NCBI RefSeq assembly: GCF_007859865.1
Contig: NZ_SJPI01000002.1
Coordinates: forward strand, 1 to 64,000
DNA from: Rubripirellula amarantea
Lineage (GTDB): Bacteria > Planctomycetota > Planctomycetia > Pirellulales > Pirellulaceae
Direction of reading: 5' to 3'
DNA: 64,000 nt
In this document: one piece after another, positions 26,167 to 36,700 of the stretch
Layout: every line of letters begins with the position of its first letter
Position numbering within the stretch: position 1 is the first letter of the stretch
Position numbers and translations under genes: made by a program
Notes under the pieces: generated by a model
Databases searched by the model: none
Told to the model about the DNA's origin: nothing
Seen by the model: the letters and a program-made list of their open reading frames with translations, nothing else

Positions 26167-28278
26167 TTGAAGTCCCCATTTCCTCGTATCGTTACTCCAA
26201 CCAACCGTAAACGGAATCAAGGGATTGTCGTCGCGGTTGCTGCTGCGCTTTGGGTGCTGGGATCGACGAACGGCTTTCAAATCGCAACGGCCCAAGAATT
26301 TGAGCCTCTGCATGTTCCGAGCATTGATGCACCCGGTCCGGGAAATACATTCCCGATAGGGGACGAGTACGAATCGCCGATCGCATCGGAAATCTATATT
26401 GAACCCTTCGTTGCCGCATCGCCGGACGACGAAATGCAATGGTGGCGAAGCGAGGTCAACACGTCGGTACTCGATCACCCGCACTGGGTTTCCTTCGGCC
26501 TTGATACCGTATTGTTGGACACGCTTGAACACAGTCCACGAATCCAGATCGTCGCGGGGGATGTCAGCGTTTCGCTTGAGCGAATTGTCCAGCAAGATGC
26601 GGCGTTCGATTCCAGCGTCCTGTTCGATACGCGCGGTCAACGCAACAACGACCCGGTTGGCAATTCGCTCACCACGGGTGGACCATCGCGATTGATCGAG
26701 GATTCGTTGGTCGGTAGTGCCGGAATTCGCAAAACGACTCGGCGAGGTGGAGCCATTGATTTGTCCCAGGAACTAGGCTTGCTCAACAGCAACAGTACGT
26801 TCTTTGATCCCGAGGACCAAGGCAACTCGCGACTCAGCTTGTCGCTTGCGCAACCTTTACTCGGTCGCGGCAATCAGTACTACAACGAACGGTTGTTGAC
26901 TCAAGCCCGGTTCGATTCCGATGTTTCATGGCAGCAGATGCGTGCCGAAGTCGAAACGCGTATTGTTGACGTCGTCGCCGCCTATTGGCAGCTCTACGAA
27001 TTGAGATGCCACTTGGTGCAAAGCAAGGCTTTGTTAGAACGCTCTCGTGAGATCGAGGCCTTGCTTGTCGCTCGGCAAGACTTTGACACCGGAAAGATCG
27101 AATTGGCGAAAACTCGGCAACGGGTTGCATCGCGAGCCGATCGCGTGTTGAGACTCGAAGGCGAAGTTCGCAAGACTCAATCTCGGCTGGCCTTGCTTGT
27201 GGGAGCGGAAGAACTGGCCGGTGCAGTGGGTAGTTTGGAATTGATTCCCGTCAACCAACCGATGATCCCTGAGATCGATGTGGAGCTGAAGACTGCGGTC
27301 CAAACGGGCTTGGAAAACCGTCCTGAGGTCAAAGCAGCAGCCTCGCAACTCGAATCCGCGGCACTTTCAATTCGCGTCACTCGCACCGAACTCGAACCGC
27401 AGCTCAACGCCGTCTTCGACACCTACTTGGCAGGCTTGACCGGTCAATACAACGCCGCTGAAGCATTCACCAACCAATTCAGCACTGGCGGACCGGGGAT
27501 TTCCGCGGGGCTGTCCTACGAACTTCCTCGTGGTCGACGGTTGGCGAAGTCGCGATACCGGGAAGCCCACCACCGATACAAGATTCGTACCGAAGAATTA
27601 CGCGAAGCCGTTCAGCAGACTCGTGCCGAAATCGAGGTCGCGATCGTTACTCTGCAGACAGCAGCCAAAGCGAGGCACATGCGTCGCGAAATCTTAGTCG
27701 CGGCAACCGAAGAAGAACGGATTTTGACTGGCCGATGGCAAAGCATGGCTGGCGATGGTTCCAATGTCGGGGTTGTTTTGGAAACCTTGCTCGATGCGCA
27801 ACAGCGCCGCGTCGATGCCGAACGCGATTGGGTTTCTGCTCAGACGCAGTACGTTGTTTCGCTGGTGCAGTTGCAACAGGCGATGGGAACGCTACTGATC
27901 AAGTCCGGCATCACTCCGATCACGGACAACTGTGATAACACCATTCGGCTGATCGCCGACACGATGTCAACCGACGACTTCGAAGTGATCGATCAACTGA
28001 TCCAACCCAGCCCGACGTTGAATACTCCCGTGTCTAACTCAGCGACGCCCAACTCAGCGACGCCCGACTCAGCGATGCACAACTCAGCGGTGTCTAACTC
28101 AACGGAAGCCCAGATCGGCAGTCCCAACCTTCCCGTCCCCGTGCACCTGAGCGAACCCATCGAAGTTGACGTGAAGGGACTTATCGATACTCAATGGCTC
28201 GAAAACGACGCCTTCAAGAGATTTACCGACGAGACGGTGGTTACGCCAAGCACCGACGATCAAGGATTGAAAAAATGA
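26167..28278 (+). CDS. TolC-family outer membrane efflux protein
   Basis: 703 residues, longer than typical TolC (~450-500) because of N- and C-terminal extensions. The start is a TTG; no in-frame ATG exists between the upstream stop at 26065 and here, and the hydrophobic run IVVAVAAALWVLG then an AQE site gives a signal peptide. The body has the two-fold alpha-helical pattern of outer-membrane efflux proteins: SRLSLSLAQPLLGRG, long charged helices, GISAGLSYELPRGRR, then a second helical hairpin. In the family it forms a trimeric channel for substrates handed over by HlyD adaptors. The C-terminus carries a 15-bp tandem repeat (28036-28110) coding NSATP-like pentapeptides. First gene of a four-gene operon; its stop overlaps the next start (ATGA). 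Confidence 0.88.
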   Translation: MKSPFPRIVTPTNRKRNQGIVVAVAAALWVLGSTNGFQIATAQEFEPLHVPSIDAPGPGNTFPIGDEYESPIASEIYIEPFVAASPDDEMQWWRSEVNTSVLDHPHWVSFGLDTVLLDTLEHSPRIQIVAGDVSVSLERIVQQDAAFDSSVLFDTRGQRNNDPVGNSLTTGGPSRLIEDSLVGSAGIRKTTRRGGAIDLSQELGLLNSNSTFFDPEDQGNSRLSLSLAQPLLGRGNQYYNERLLTQARFDSDVSWQQMRAEVETRIVDVVAAYWQLYELRCHLVQSKALLERSREIEALLVARQDFDTGKIELAKTRQRVASRADRVLRLEGEVRKTQSRLALLVGAEELAGAVGSLELIPVNQPMIPEIDVELKTAVQTGLENRPEVKAAASQLESAALSIRVTRTELEPQLNAVFDTYLAGLTGQYNAAEAFTNQFSTGGPGISAGLSYELPRGRRLAKSRYREAHHRYKIRTEELREAVQQTRAEIEVAIVTLQTAAKARHMRREILVAATEEERILTGRWQSMAGDGSNVGVVLETLLDAQQRRVDAERDWVSAQTQYVVSLVQLQQAMGTLLIKSGITPITDNCDNTIRLIADTMSTDDFEVIDQLIQPSPTLNTPVSNSATPNSATPDSAMHNSAVSNSTEAQIGSPNLPVPVHLSEPIEVDVKGLIDTQWLENDAFKRFTDETVVTPSTDDQGLKK
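28036..28110 (+). repeat. Five tandem 15-bp repeats in the tolC-like gene tail
   Basis: Five consecutive 15-bp units based on AACTCAGCGACGCCC (first two identical, last three diverged) encode NSATP NSATP DSAMH NSAVS NSTEA. The unit length is a multiple of three, so copy-number changes would keep the frame. Confidence 0.85.
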
Positions 28279-29228
28279 AACGATCGAAACATCCAATGAA
28301 GTCCCTGCGAGCGTGGGTGGTGATGTCATGCCTATGGTCCATGCCACTTGCGCCGATGGTTCGCGCGGAAACGGTGGGCGATTTGACAGTCATGGTGTAC
28401 GACGGATTCACCCAGCCCTACCAACAGATTCATCTAGCGGCGGTTGAAATCGGCCGCGTGGATGAAATCATGGTCAAGGTCGGTGATCGCGTCGAACAAG
28501 GGCAGTTGATTGCCAGACTCGATGAAGGGTTGCAGATCGCCGCGTTGAAGGTGGCGCAGATTCAAACCCAGGCCACCGGTGAACTTCACGCGGCTCAATC
28601 CGAGGCGGAACTCAACGATAGCCGTCTGACGAAACTTCGTGAGCTATCGGAAAACGGGATGACTCGACCCGACGAATTGGTTCGAGCCGAAGCGGATGCG
28701 CGGATCGCGAGAGCGAGAGTTGCCAGCATCGAAGAACAAATCGCTGTCCGCCAAGCCGAGCTCGAACGAGCCAAAGTGCAACTGCAACGCCGCAGCGTGT
28801 TGGCTCCAGCCAGCGGTGTGATCGCAGAAGTATTCATGCAGCCCGGCGAGTACATTTCGCCCGGTGAGCCCGCGATCGTAGAGTTGTTGGTGGTGCATAA
28901 GTTGCTAGGCGTCTTCGTGGTGCCCGCTGAAGATTCGTACGCGCTAAGCGTGGGTACCCGCGCGAGAGTTCGATTGCGAAGCGGCGGGCAAATGATCGAA
29001 TCGAAGATTACATCAATCACGCCCAAGATCGACGGGGGCAGTGGTACGGTCGAAGTGCGTGTCGAATTGCCGAACGAAAACGGTTTGCTGTTGCCCGGCG
29101 ACGGTTGCACTCTGCAGATCTTGAACGACCTTCCCGAAAGTTCGGTTAACGCTCCTGCTATCGCTCCGCGTGTGGGCCGGTTCAATCTGCCAAACAATCT
29201 TCATCCACCCCAGGCGACTTCACGATGA
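28275..29228 (+). CDS. HlyD/RND-type periplasmic adaptor protein
   Basis: 317 residues from the ATG at 28275, which overlaps the tolC-like stop as ATGA. A longer frame upstream exists but would overlap the tolC-like coding region. Signal peptide: MKRSKHPMKSLRAW then VVMSCLWSMPLAPMVRA. Next comes a lipoyl/biotinyl-like half (GRVDEIMVKVGDRVEQGQLI), a long coiled-coil hairpin rich in Glu, Ala and Arg, the second lipoyl half (RRSVLAPASGVIAEVFMQPG) and beta-barrel segments. The family bridges an inner-membrane machine to TolC in the periplasm. Its stop overlaps the next start in the same ATGA way, so translational coupling is likely. Confidence 0.88.
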   Translation: MKRSKHPMKSLRAWVVMSCLWSMPLAPMVRAETVGDLTVMVYDGFTQPYQQIHLAAVEIGRVDEIMVKVGDRVEQGQLIARLDEGLQIAALKVAQIQTQATGELHAAQSEAELNDSRLTKLRELSENGMTRPDELVRAEADARIARARVASIEEQIAVRQAELERAKVQLQRRSVLAPASGVIAEVFMQPGEYISPGEPAIVELLVVHKLLGVFVVPAEDSYALSVGTRARVRLRSGGQMIESKITSITPKIDGGSGTVEVRVELPNENGLLLPGDGCTLQILNDLPESSVNAPAIAPRVGRFNLPNNLHPPQATSR

Positions 29229-30760
29229 ATTGGCAAGCGTCGGGGCACGACGCTGAAATGATCGGGAATGGTTCGAAAGCCAGTCGGGAAGACTTGGTTC
29301 GAGGAGCGTCTGCGCGCGATGGTGATGCCGGCGCTTACGACAGCACTTCTGAATCGATCACCAAGGCTCTCGACAGGGATTCCGAATCGATCACCAAGGC
29401 TCTCGACGCCGATTCTGAATCGATCACCAAGGCTCTTGATGATGCGGTCGCGAAATTGCAAGCGGCTGCTCGCGTGGGAATGCCTGCGGAGGCGGAACAG
29501 CCTCAGCCGCCGACACCACTGGAGGCCGCTTACGTGGCTTCAACCGTGGCGTTGGTGGACGGGATCTGCCAAGCGGGTAACCGTCGCGGCGCTTTGGAGT
29601 CGATGGCGCGATTGATTTGTCCCCCTCAAACGTCCGGGCATGTACGGGCCGGACTCGGTGGCAAGCAATTGCGTTGGCTCTACGATTCGAAACTCGGTTG
29701 GATGGGATCGGATTCGCGGGTCTTTGAAACGTGCAAAAGTGACTTCAGTGCTATCGTCCGAGGCGAAGGGGAACAGAGGGTCGAAGAAGGAACGCTCGCT
29801 TCAATCAAGTTGCCACAGCCCAAAGGCGGCGGGAACTGCGTGCTTTGGATCGATAACGATCGAGCTGCGGTTTCGTGGATCCATTCAGTGCACGAGACGG
29901 TAACGAACGTCTTTTGGAGTCGCCCGCACCACAGCTTGCCGACGTGGATGTCAGCGATGGCAGCCCGCACGAAGTCGTGGATACTGGTGATAGTCGTGGG
30001 CCTTGCGTTGCTATCCGTCTGGCCAGCTCGCTACCGAATCGCTTGTGAAGCAACTGTCGAAACCAGTGGCCAGCGATTCATCGCTACGCCGTTTGAAGCG
30101 TCGCTGAAAGAGGTGTTTGTCCGGCCGGGCGATCAGGTCGAAGCGGGGCAAGTTCTTTTGGTGCTTGATGGTCGACCACTGCGTTTGGAACAAGAGTCGC
30201 TGCAGGCTGAGCTACAGCAAGCTGCCAAGGAAGAAGACGTCGCGCGGTCGAGTCGTCGTATTGCGGACGCCCAGCAGATCGCGCTAAAGCAACGCAAGTT
30301 GCAACGCAAAATCGACCTGATCGAAAGTCGATTGCAAAACCTAAATGTTGTCAGCCCCATTAGCGGTTTGATTGTCAGCGGTGACCTGCAACGCAACATT
30401 GGCATGCCGCTGGAACGTGGCCAGACTTTGATGGAGGTTGCTGCGATGGAAGAAATGATCATCGAGCTCCAAATTCCCGAACACGAGATTGGATTTGCGA
30501 CCGAAGGAATGGAGACACGAATCAAGATCGACGCCATCGGTGGCAGTTCGATGTTCATGCCCTTGGACGAGATCTTCCCGGCTGCTGAAGTGCGTGAAGA
30601 CAAAAACGTTTTTGTCGGACGCATGAAGGTCGGCAACCAAGACGGCGCGCTTCGTCCGGGAATGCGAGGCGAAGCGACCGCGTACGGTCCGATGCGGCCG
30701 TGGATTTGGTCGTGGACAAGATCATGGGTTGAACGAGCGATGTGGTGGATTGGGTACTAG
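29225..30760 (+). CDS. HlyD-type adaptor with large N-terminal cytoplasmic GAF-like region
   Basis: 511 residues. Residues 1-~245 have no signal peptide and include three copies of an 11-residue repeat (SESITKALDxD), then a globular part (ALVDGICQAGNRRGALESMA..., LRWLYDSKLGW) that I read as GAF-like with low certainty. A single membrane segment follows at ~249-267 (ILVIVVGLALLSVW), then HlyD features: lipoyl half KEVFVRPGDQVEAGQVLLV, coiled coil, second half LNVVSPISGLIVSGDL, and barrel. So the protein would sit in the inner membrane with its N-terminal half in the cytoplasm, unlike normal HlyD. Overlaps the previous gene by 4 bp; the next starts 58 bp downstream. Confidence 0.8.
   Translation: MNWQASGHDAEMIGNGSKASREDLVRGASARDGDAGAYDSTSESITKALDRDSESITKALDADSESITKALDDAVAKLQAAARVGMPAEAEQPQPPTPLEAAYVASTVALVDGICQAGNRRGALESMARLICPPQTSGHVRAGLGGKQLRWLYDSKLGWMGSDSRVFETCKSDFSAIVRGEGEQRVEEGTLASIKLPQPKGGGNCVLWIDNDRAAVSWIHSVHETVTNVFWSRPHHSLPTWMSAMAARTKSWILVIVVGLALLSVWPARYRIACEATVETSGQRFIATPFEASLKEVFVRPGDQVEAGQVLLVLDGRPLRLEQESLQAELQQAAKEEDVARSSRRIADAQQIALKQRKLQRKIDLIESRLQNLNVVSPISGLIVSGDLQRNIGMPLERGQTLMEVAAMEEMIIELQIPEHEIGFATEGMETRIKIDAIGGSSMFMPLDEIFPAAEVREDKNVFVGRMKVGNQDGALRPGMRGEATAYGPMRPWIWSWTRSWVERAMWWIGY
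29348..29446 (+). repeat. Three tandem 33-bp repeats in the second hlyD-like gene
   Basis: Three 33-bp units at 29348, 29381 and 29414, nearly identical in DNA, encode SESITKALDRD, SESITKALDAD and SESITKALDDA. An 11-residue period fits a hendecad coiled coil, so the segment may be an oligomerisation helix. Confidence 0.85.
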
Positions 30761-30818
30761 TGAAGAGTCAAAAGTGAAGAGTGCGGCTTCCGAAGGTGCT
30801 TAGCGAGATTGCTTACCA

Positions 30819-32978
30819 ATGAATGAATCATCTGCCATGCAAGAGCAAGCCGCTCCCAGCGTTCGCGTCGTGATGGATCCGTCCGTTACCTTCGAAGCTC
30901 GGCATGTTGGGAACAAGACCAGCTACGTTGCCCACCACAACGCGTTGGGTAAGTTTTTCCACATGGGGTGTGAAGAGCACCATGTCGCTACGTTGCTCGA
31001 CGGCAGTCGCGACATCGGCGACATTGTCGCTATCCTGCAAACCGATGGTCTGGCGTGGGAAGCATCCGACGTCGAAGAGCTGGTCAAACGCTTCATCACG
31101 TCCAAGCTGGCAATGCCAATCATCGACGGTGCGGCGCAAGCCGCTCCGCCGGCCACGAACGCTCCGGTGCCATGGGATCGACGTGTTCCGCAATTGCTTT
31201 CGTTCATGATTAGCCAACGCATCCCGCTCTTCGCGTGCAACCCGCTGGCAGATCGAATGAACAAAATCTTCGGTGCAGTGTTCTCACCGTACGCACTTCC
31301 GATCTGGGTGGCCTGGGTAGCTAGCGGATTAGTCGTCATCAGCAGCCATCGTGCCGCCTTCGCCGATGAAGTGTCGCGTTTGTTCGATCAAGGATTATGG
31401 GTGGCCATGGTCGTGATCTGGGTAATCGCCAAAGTATTTCACGAACTCGGGCATGCCACCGCCGCTCGTTACCACAACGTTCGAGTCGGGAAGGCGGGGA
31501 TCATGTTCTTCATGATGGCTCCGTTGGCGTATGTCGATGTGACTGATGCGTGGCGGCTATCAAGTCGTTGGAAGCGCATTCAAATTGCGATGGGCGGCGT
31601 CTATGTTGAACTCGCGATCGCATCCGCAGCGGCTTGGCTTTGGTGGTACTTGCCCGATGGTTACGCGGGCCACTTGGCGGCTCAGTTCTTTCTTGTCGCA
31701 GGCCCCGCGACGGTGCTCGTCAATGCGAATCCGCTGCTACGTTTGGACGGCTACTACGTGGTTTCGGATTTGACCGAGATTCCGAACTTGCGAATGCACG
31801 GTCGAAATCAACTTGGTGGGATGTTGAATTGGTGGCTGGTAAAGATTCCTCGTCAAGCTTCGCTGCTGCACGGGTGGCGTCGCCCGTTCGCAACCGCCCA
31901 CGCGTTGGGAAGCGTTCTTTTCCAGTTGGTTTGGATGGGCGGTTTGGTCATCGGGGTCGCGATGTGGGCGAAAGGGCTAGGAGTTGTCTTGGCCGCAGTC
32001 GCCACCACCTTGTGGGCAGTCATTCCACTATCGCGTTGGTTTATCAGTGTCTGGCGTCATGCACCCAGCACCAACGAGCAAGCGGCAATGTCGTTGGGAG
32101 TGCATCGGCGTCGCTTGGTGGGAGTCGCCATCATTGGAATGGCCCTGATTGCTTACTTGGTGACGATGCCATCGCCCATCGCGAGGCGAGTTCCCGTCGT
32201 GGTCCGTTTTCATGAAGCCCAAGTGGTCCGAGCCGCAAGCGACGCGTTCGTGAAAGAAGTGCACGTGACGCGAGGTCAACGTGTCGAAGCCGGGACGCTG
32301 CTGATGCGGCTTGAGAATCCCGATCTGGTTGTGCAACGCGACGAGAAAGCCGACGACATGCGAACCGCACAACTGCGGCAAATTCAATTTCGCCAGTTAG
32401 GAAACTTAGCCCTCTCGGCCGCAGAGGGTGAAAACGCGGAAAGCTTGCAACGTCAACTCGATGAACTTAGCGCTGAAGTGGACGCTTTGAATATCTATGC
32501 TCAGCGCGAAGGTCTTGTGGTTTCCCAATCCATCGATCATCTGCTCGGCAGTTACGTTTCCAAGGGCACCGAATTGCTAAGCGTTTGCGACCCTCAAGAA
32601 AAGGAACTGCTGGTTTCCGTTTCGCCCGGCGATATGGACGCGTATCAGCGAGCCGTCGATGGCGGCGAAATGTCGAAAGTGCGATTGCGTGGCGGAAGCC
32701 AATTTCGACTCAAGCCGCAAAGTCTGCGACCGCGAGCCAGGCTGACGTTGCCACACCCGGCGCTGGGGGCCAACGCGGGTGGACCCTTGCCCGTGGAACC
32801 GGCGCCGGATCCGTCGACCGGTTCAAGCGAACTTCGTCCGATCGAACCGCAGATGGAAAGCGTCGTGAAGTTAAGTGCGTTGACCAGCAGCGAAATTCAA
32901 ACTGGGCAGCTCGGTGCAATGACCATCTCGGACACGCGATCGCTTGCCGCCCGTGTCATGGATTCGCTGAAGCGTTAG
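30819..32978 (+). CDS. PqqD-like / M50 membrane metalloprotease / HlyD-like fusion
   Basis: 719 residues. Residues ~15-100 look like a PqqD-type winged-helix domain (YVAHHNALGKFFHMGCEEH, then LLDGSRDIGDIVAIL), a fold that binds leader peptides in RiPP systems. The M50 site-2-protease core follows: HELGH at 208-212 in a membrane helix, and a second metal ligand in NANPLLRLDG (Asp310). Further membrane segments follow (QLVWMGGLVIGVAMW, VGVAIIGMALIAYLVTM), then a lipoyl/HlyD-like part from ~455 (VRAASDAFVKEVHVTRGQRV). In the family M50 enzymes cut within or near the membrane. In this operon no ABC ATPase is present, so this protein occupies the place of the inner-membrane component. I infer leader recognition and processing of an exported protein. 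Confidence 0.85.
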   Translation: MNESSAMQEQAAPSVRVVMDPSVTFEARHVGNKTSYVAHHNALGKFFHMGCEEHHVATLLDGSRDIGDIVAILQTDGLAWEASDVEELVKRFITSKLAMPIIDGAAQAAPPATNAPVPWDRRVPQLLSFMISQRIPLFACNPLADRMNKIFGAVFSPYALPIWVAWVASGLVVISSHRAAFADEVSRLFDQGLWVAMVVIWVIAKVFHELGHATAARYHNVRVGKAGIMFFMMAPLAYVDVTDAWRLSSRWKRIQIAMGGVYVELAIASAAAWLWWYLPDGYAGHLAAQFFLVAGPATVLVNANPLLRLDGYYVVSDLTEIPNLRMHGRNQLGGMLNWWLVKIPRQASLLHGWRRPFATAHALGSVLFQLVWMGGLVIGVAMWAKGLGVVLAAVATTLWAVIPLSRWFISVWRHAPSTNEQAAMSLGVHRRRLVGVAIIGMALIAYLVTMPSPIARRVPVVVRFHEAQVVRAASDAFVKEVHVTRGQRVEAGTLLMRLENPDLVVQRDEKADDMRTAQLRQIQFRQLGNLALSAAEGENAESLQRQLDELSAEVDALNIYAQREGLVVSQSIDHLLGSYVSKGTELLSVCDPQEKELLVSVSPGDMDAYQRAVDGGEMSKVRLRGGSQFRLKPQSLRPRARLTLPHPALGANAGGPLPVEPAPDPSTGSSELRPIEPQMESVVKLSALTSSEIQTGQLGAMTISDTRSLAARVMDSLKR

Positions 32979-32995
32979 AATTCGACGCTCGCTGA

Positions 32996-35077
<2,082 letters not shown>

Positions 35078-35106
35078 CAGCACTGGGCCGATAAGACTTT
35101 CGCAGT

Positions 35107-35796
35107 TCAGGTGCCCGTCGAAACATCACTAAGTAAATCCGACAGCGAAGTCTCATGCTGTCTCACCAGATGCAATGCATTCCAACCGGCGTCGATGGCG
35201 GCATCCACATCACCGGGCTTGGTGTCGCCGATCATCAGCGCCGCATCGGGTTGCGAAAGCTTGAGTCGTCTTGCTGATTCGTGATAGAACTCGACGTTGG
35301 GTTTGCACCAACCGATTTCGCTGCTGATCAGGATTTCGTCGAACCAATCATGGATATCGAATCCGTCAATGATCATGCGAAGTCGGGCATCAAAGTTGGA
35401 TGCAATCGCGATTCGAGATCCGTTTTCGCGAACCCGGATCAGCGTTGATTCGACATCCGGATAGATCATCCATTGGTCGCACTTAGCAAAGTGATCCCAC
35501 AGATCGTCAAAGACACGATCGATAAAGATGGTGGACTGATCGGCAAAGCAATCGGCGACGATTCGCTTCCATCGGGCTCGCTCGCGAGTTTCATCCGTTG
35601 GATCTTTGGCTGCGTCAGCGGAGAAATGATTTCGCATCGCAGCCGCCAGCTTGCGACGCATGGCATCAAGCGAGTCGGGTGACTCAAGGCCATGTGTTTG
35701 GGCCACGCTTAAGTAGGCTCCAGCGGGCTCAGGCGACGGGAAGAACAGTGTCCCCGTCGCGTCAAAAACAACCCACTCGAAATGTTTCGGTGGCAT
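35107..35796 (-). CDS. HAD-superfamily hydrolase
   Basis: 229 residues. HAD motifs in order: motif I VVFDATGTLFF (nucleophile Asp12; the second Asp of the usual DxD is Thr, as in some HAD-IA members), motif II IASNFD, motif III lysine in GWCKPNVEFY, motif IV MIGDTKPGDVDAA. An alpha-helical cap lies between motifs I and II. Probably a phosphatase acting on a small phosphorylated metabolite; the substrate cannot be told. Convergent with ligA, 29 bp apart, and possibly co-transcribed with the small lipoprotein gene upstream at 35814-36023. Confidence 0.85.
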   Translation of the reverse strand: MPPKHFEWVVFDATGTLFFPSPEPAGAYLSVAQTHGLESPDSLDAMRRKLAAAMRNHFSADAAKDPTDETRERARWKRIVADCFADQSTIFIDRVFDDLWDHFAKCDQWMIYPDVESTLIRVRENGSRIAIASNFDARLRMIIDGFDIHDWFDEILISSEIGWCKPNVEFYHESARRLKLSQPDAALMIGDTKPGDVDAAIDAGWNALHLVRQHETSLSDLLSDVSTGT

Positions 35797-35813
35797 TCAG
35801 CTTGAACCCAAAA

Positions 35814-36023
35814 TTACGGGGTTTCGCCGGCTGGAGTTTCAGCGCCCGTGGTGGTGTTGCTGCTAGGCATTTCAGCGTTGGCTGTCACGTTGCTAGTAGC
35901 CGCAGGTGCAGCAACATCGGTCGAGGTGTCGACGCTGGTGGGAGCCTTGGGACCGCATCCGATCGTGCAGGTGAGCATCAGGGCAGCGGCGAGTCCGGTT
36001 ACGACTTGAAAGGCAGAATTCAC
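35814..36023 (-). CDS. Small putative lipoprotein
   Basis: 69 residues: short N-terminus, hydrophobic VVTGLAAALMLTCTIGC with a lipobox-like TIGC, then a low-complexity Ala/Thr/Ser/Pro tail. Lipidation on the cysteine is likely from the pattern, although the -3 residue is not the usual Leu. It resembles the many small planctomycete lipoproteins of unknown role. It starts 17 bp upstream of the HAD gene and is read in the same direction. Confidence 0.6.
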   Translation of the reverse strand: MNSAFQVVTGLAAALMLTCTIGCGPKAPTSVDTSTDVAAPAATSNVTANAEMPSSNTTTGAETPAGETP

Positions 36024-36307
36024 GGTTAGGTTTCTCCGAAGAGGGTGGGGAATATTGGGATACGATGAAGTTTAACCACCAACACTGGGATAGCCTAGGC
36101 ATGACTGATCGAATGTCATTGCTTGGGCGCGGTTCGTTTCCCGTTTTCGTCCTTACCTAACCGGTACAACCGGCGCGACTCCCTGCGACTTTGGTGTACT
36201 TGTTACCCCTTAGCTTGGTACGAATCATACGCCAGCCGGCGTTATTCCGATTATTCAGGTACGTACCTTCGATTGTTCAATGTCACTACTCGGGTCATGT
36301 GAATCAC

Positions 36308-36676
36308 ATGAAAACTCTGCTTACTCATTCCATTCGACTCGGATTGTTCTTGTCAATCGCCGCGACGGCTTCGTTTTCGAGTGCTCAAGACCCGGTGCAA
36401 GCGAAGTCCGTTGACGACATGATCAACGAGATTGAACTGTTTGGCACCCGCGAACGTCCCGTCGCAAGTGGATCGTCGGCGAGTGATTACCAAAAGAAGA
36501 GCGTCCAAGAACTGCGCCAAGAACGCGCGATCTACCGAGCAGAGCAGCGGATGTTGCGACGTGAACGACAATTGTGGATGGGGTACGAGCCACTGCGTCC
36601 GCAATTCAACGCGATGCCTCAGACTTCCAGCCGCTACGGTCGCCCCACCATCTATGTACCGGTCTACATTCGCTAA
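36308..36676 (+). CDS. Small secreted protein of unknown function
   Basis: 122 residues from the ATG at 36308. The frame opens further upstream (36191) but only the internal ATG gives a clean signal peptide: MKTLLTHSIRLGLFLSIAAT then cleavage near SSA-QD. The mature part is highly charged with a coiled-coil-like stretch (VQELRQERAIYRAEQRMLRRE) and a Pro/Tyr-rich end (GRPTIYVPVYIR). I do not recognise the family. The 284 bp upstream, to the lipoprotein gene on the other strand, should hold both promoters. Confidence 0.6.
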   Translation: MKTLLTHSIRLGLFLSIAATASFSSAQDPVQAKSVDDMINEIELFGTRERPVASGSSASDYQKKSVQELRQERAIYRAEQRMLRRERQLWMGYEPLRPQFNAMPQTSSRYGRPTIYVPVYIR

Positions 36677-36700
36677 CGAGACGACGATTCGTTCTCGTCT

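Noticed and set aside
36191-36307. Longer N-terminus for the small secreted protein
   Set aside because: It would bury the signal peptide behind ~39 extra residues; the ATG at 36308 gives a normal one.
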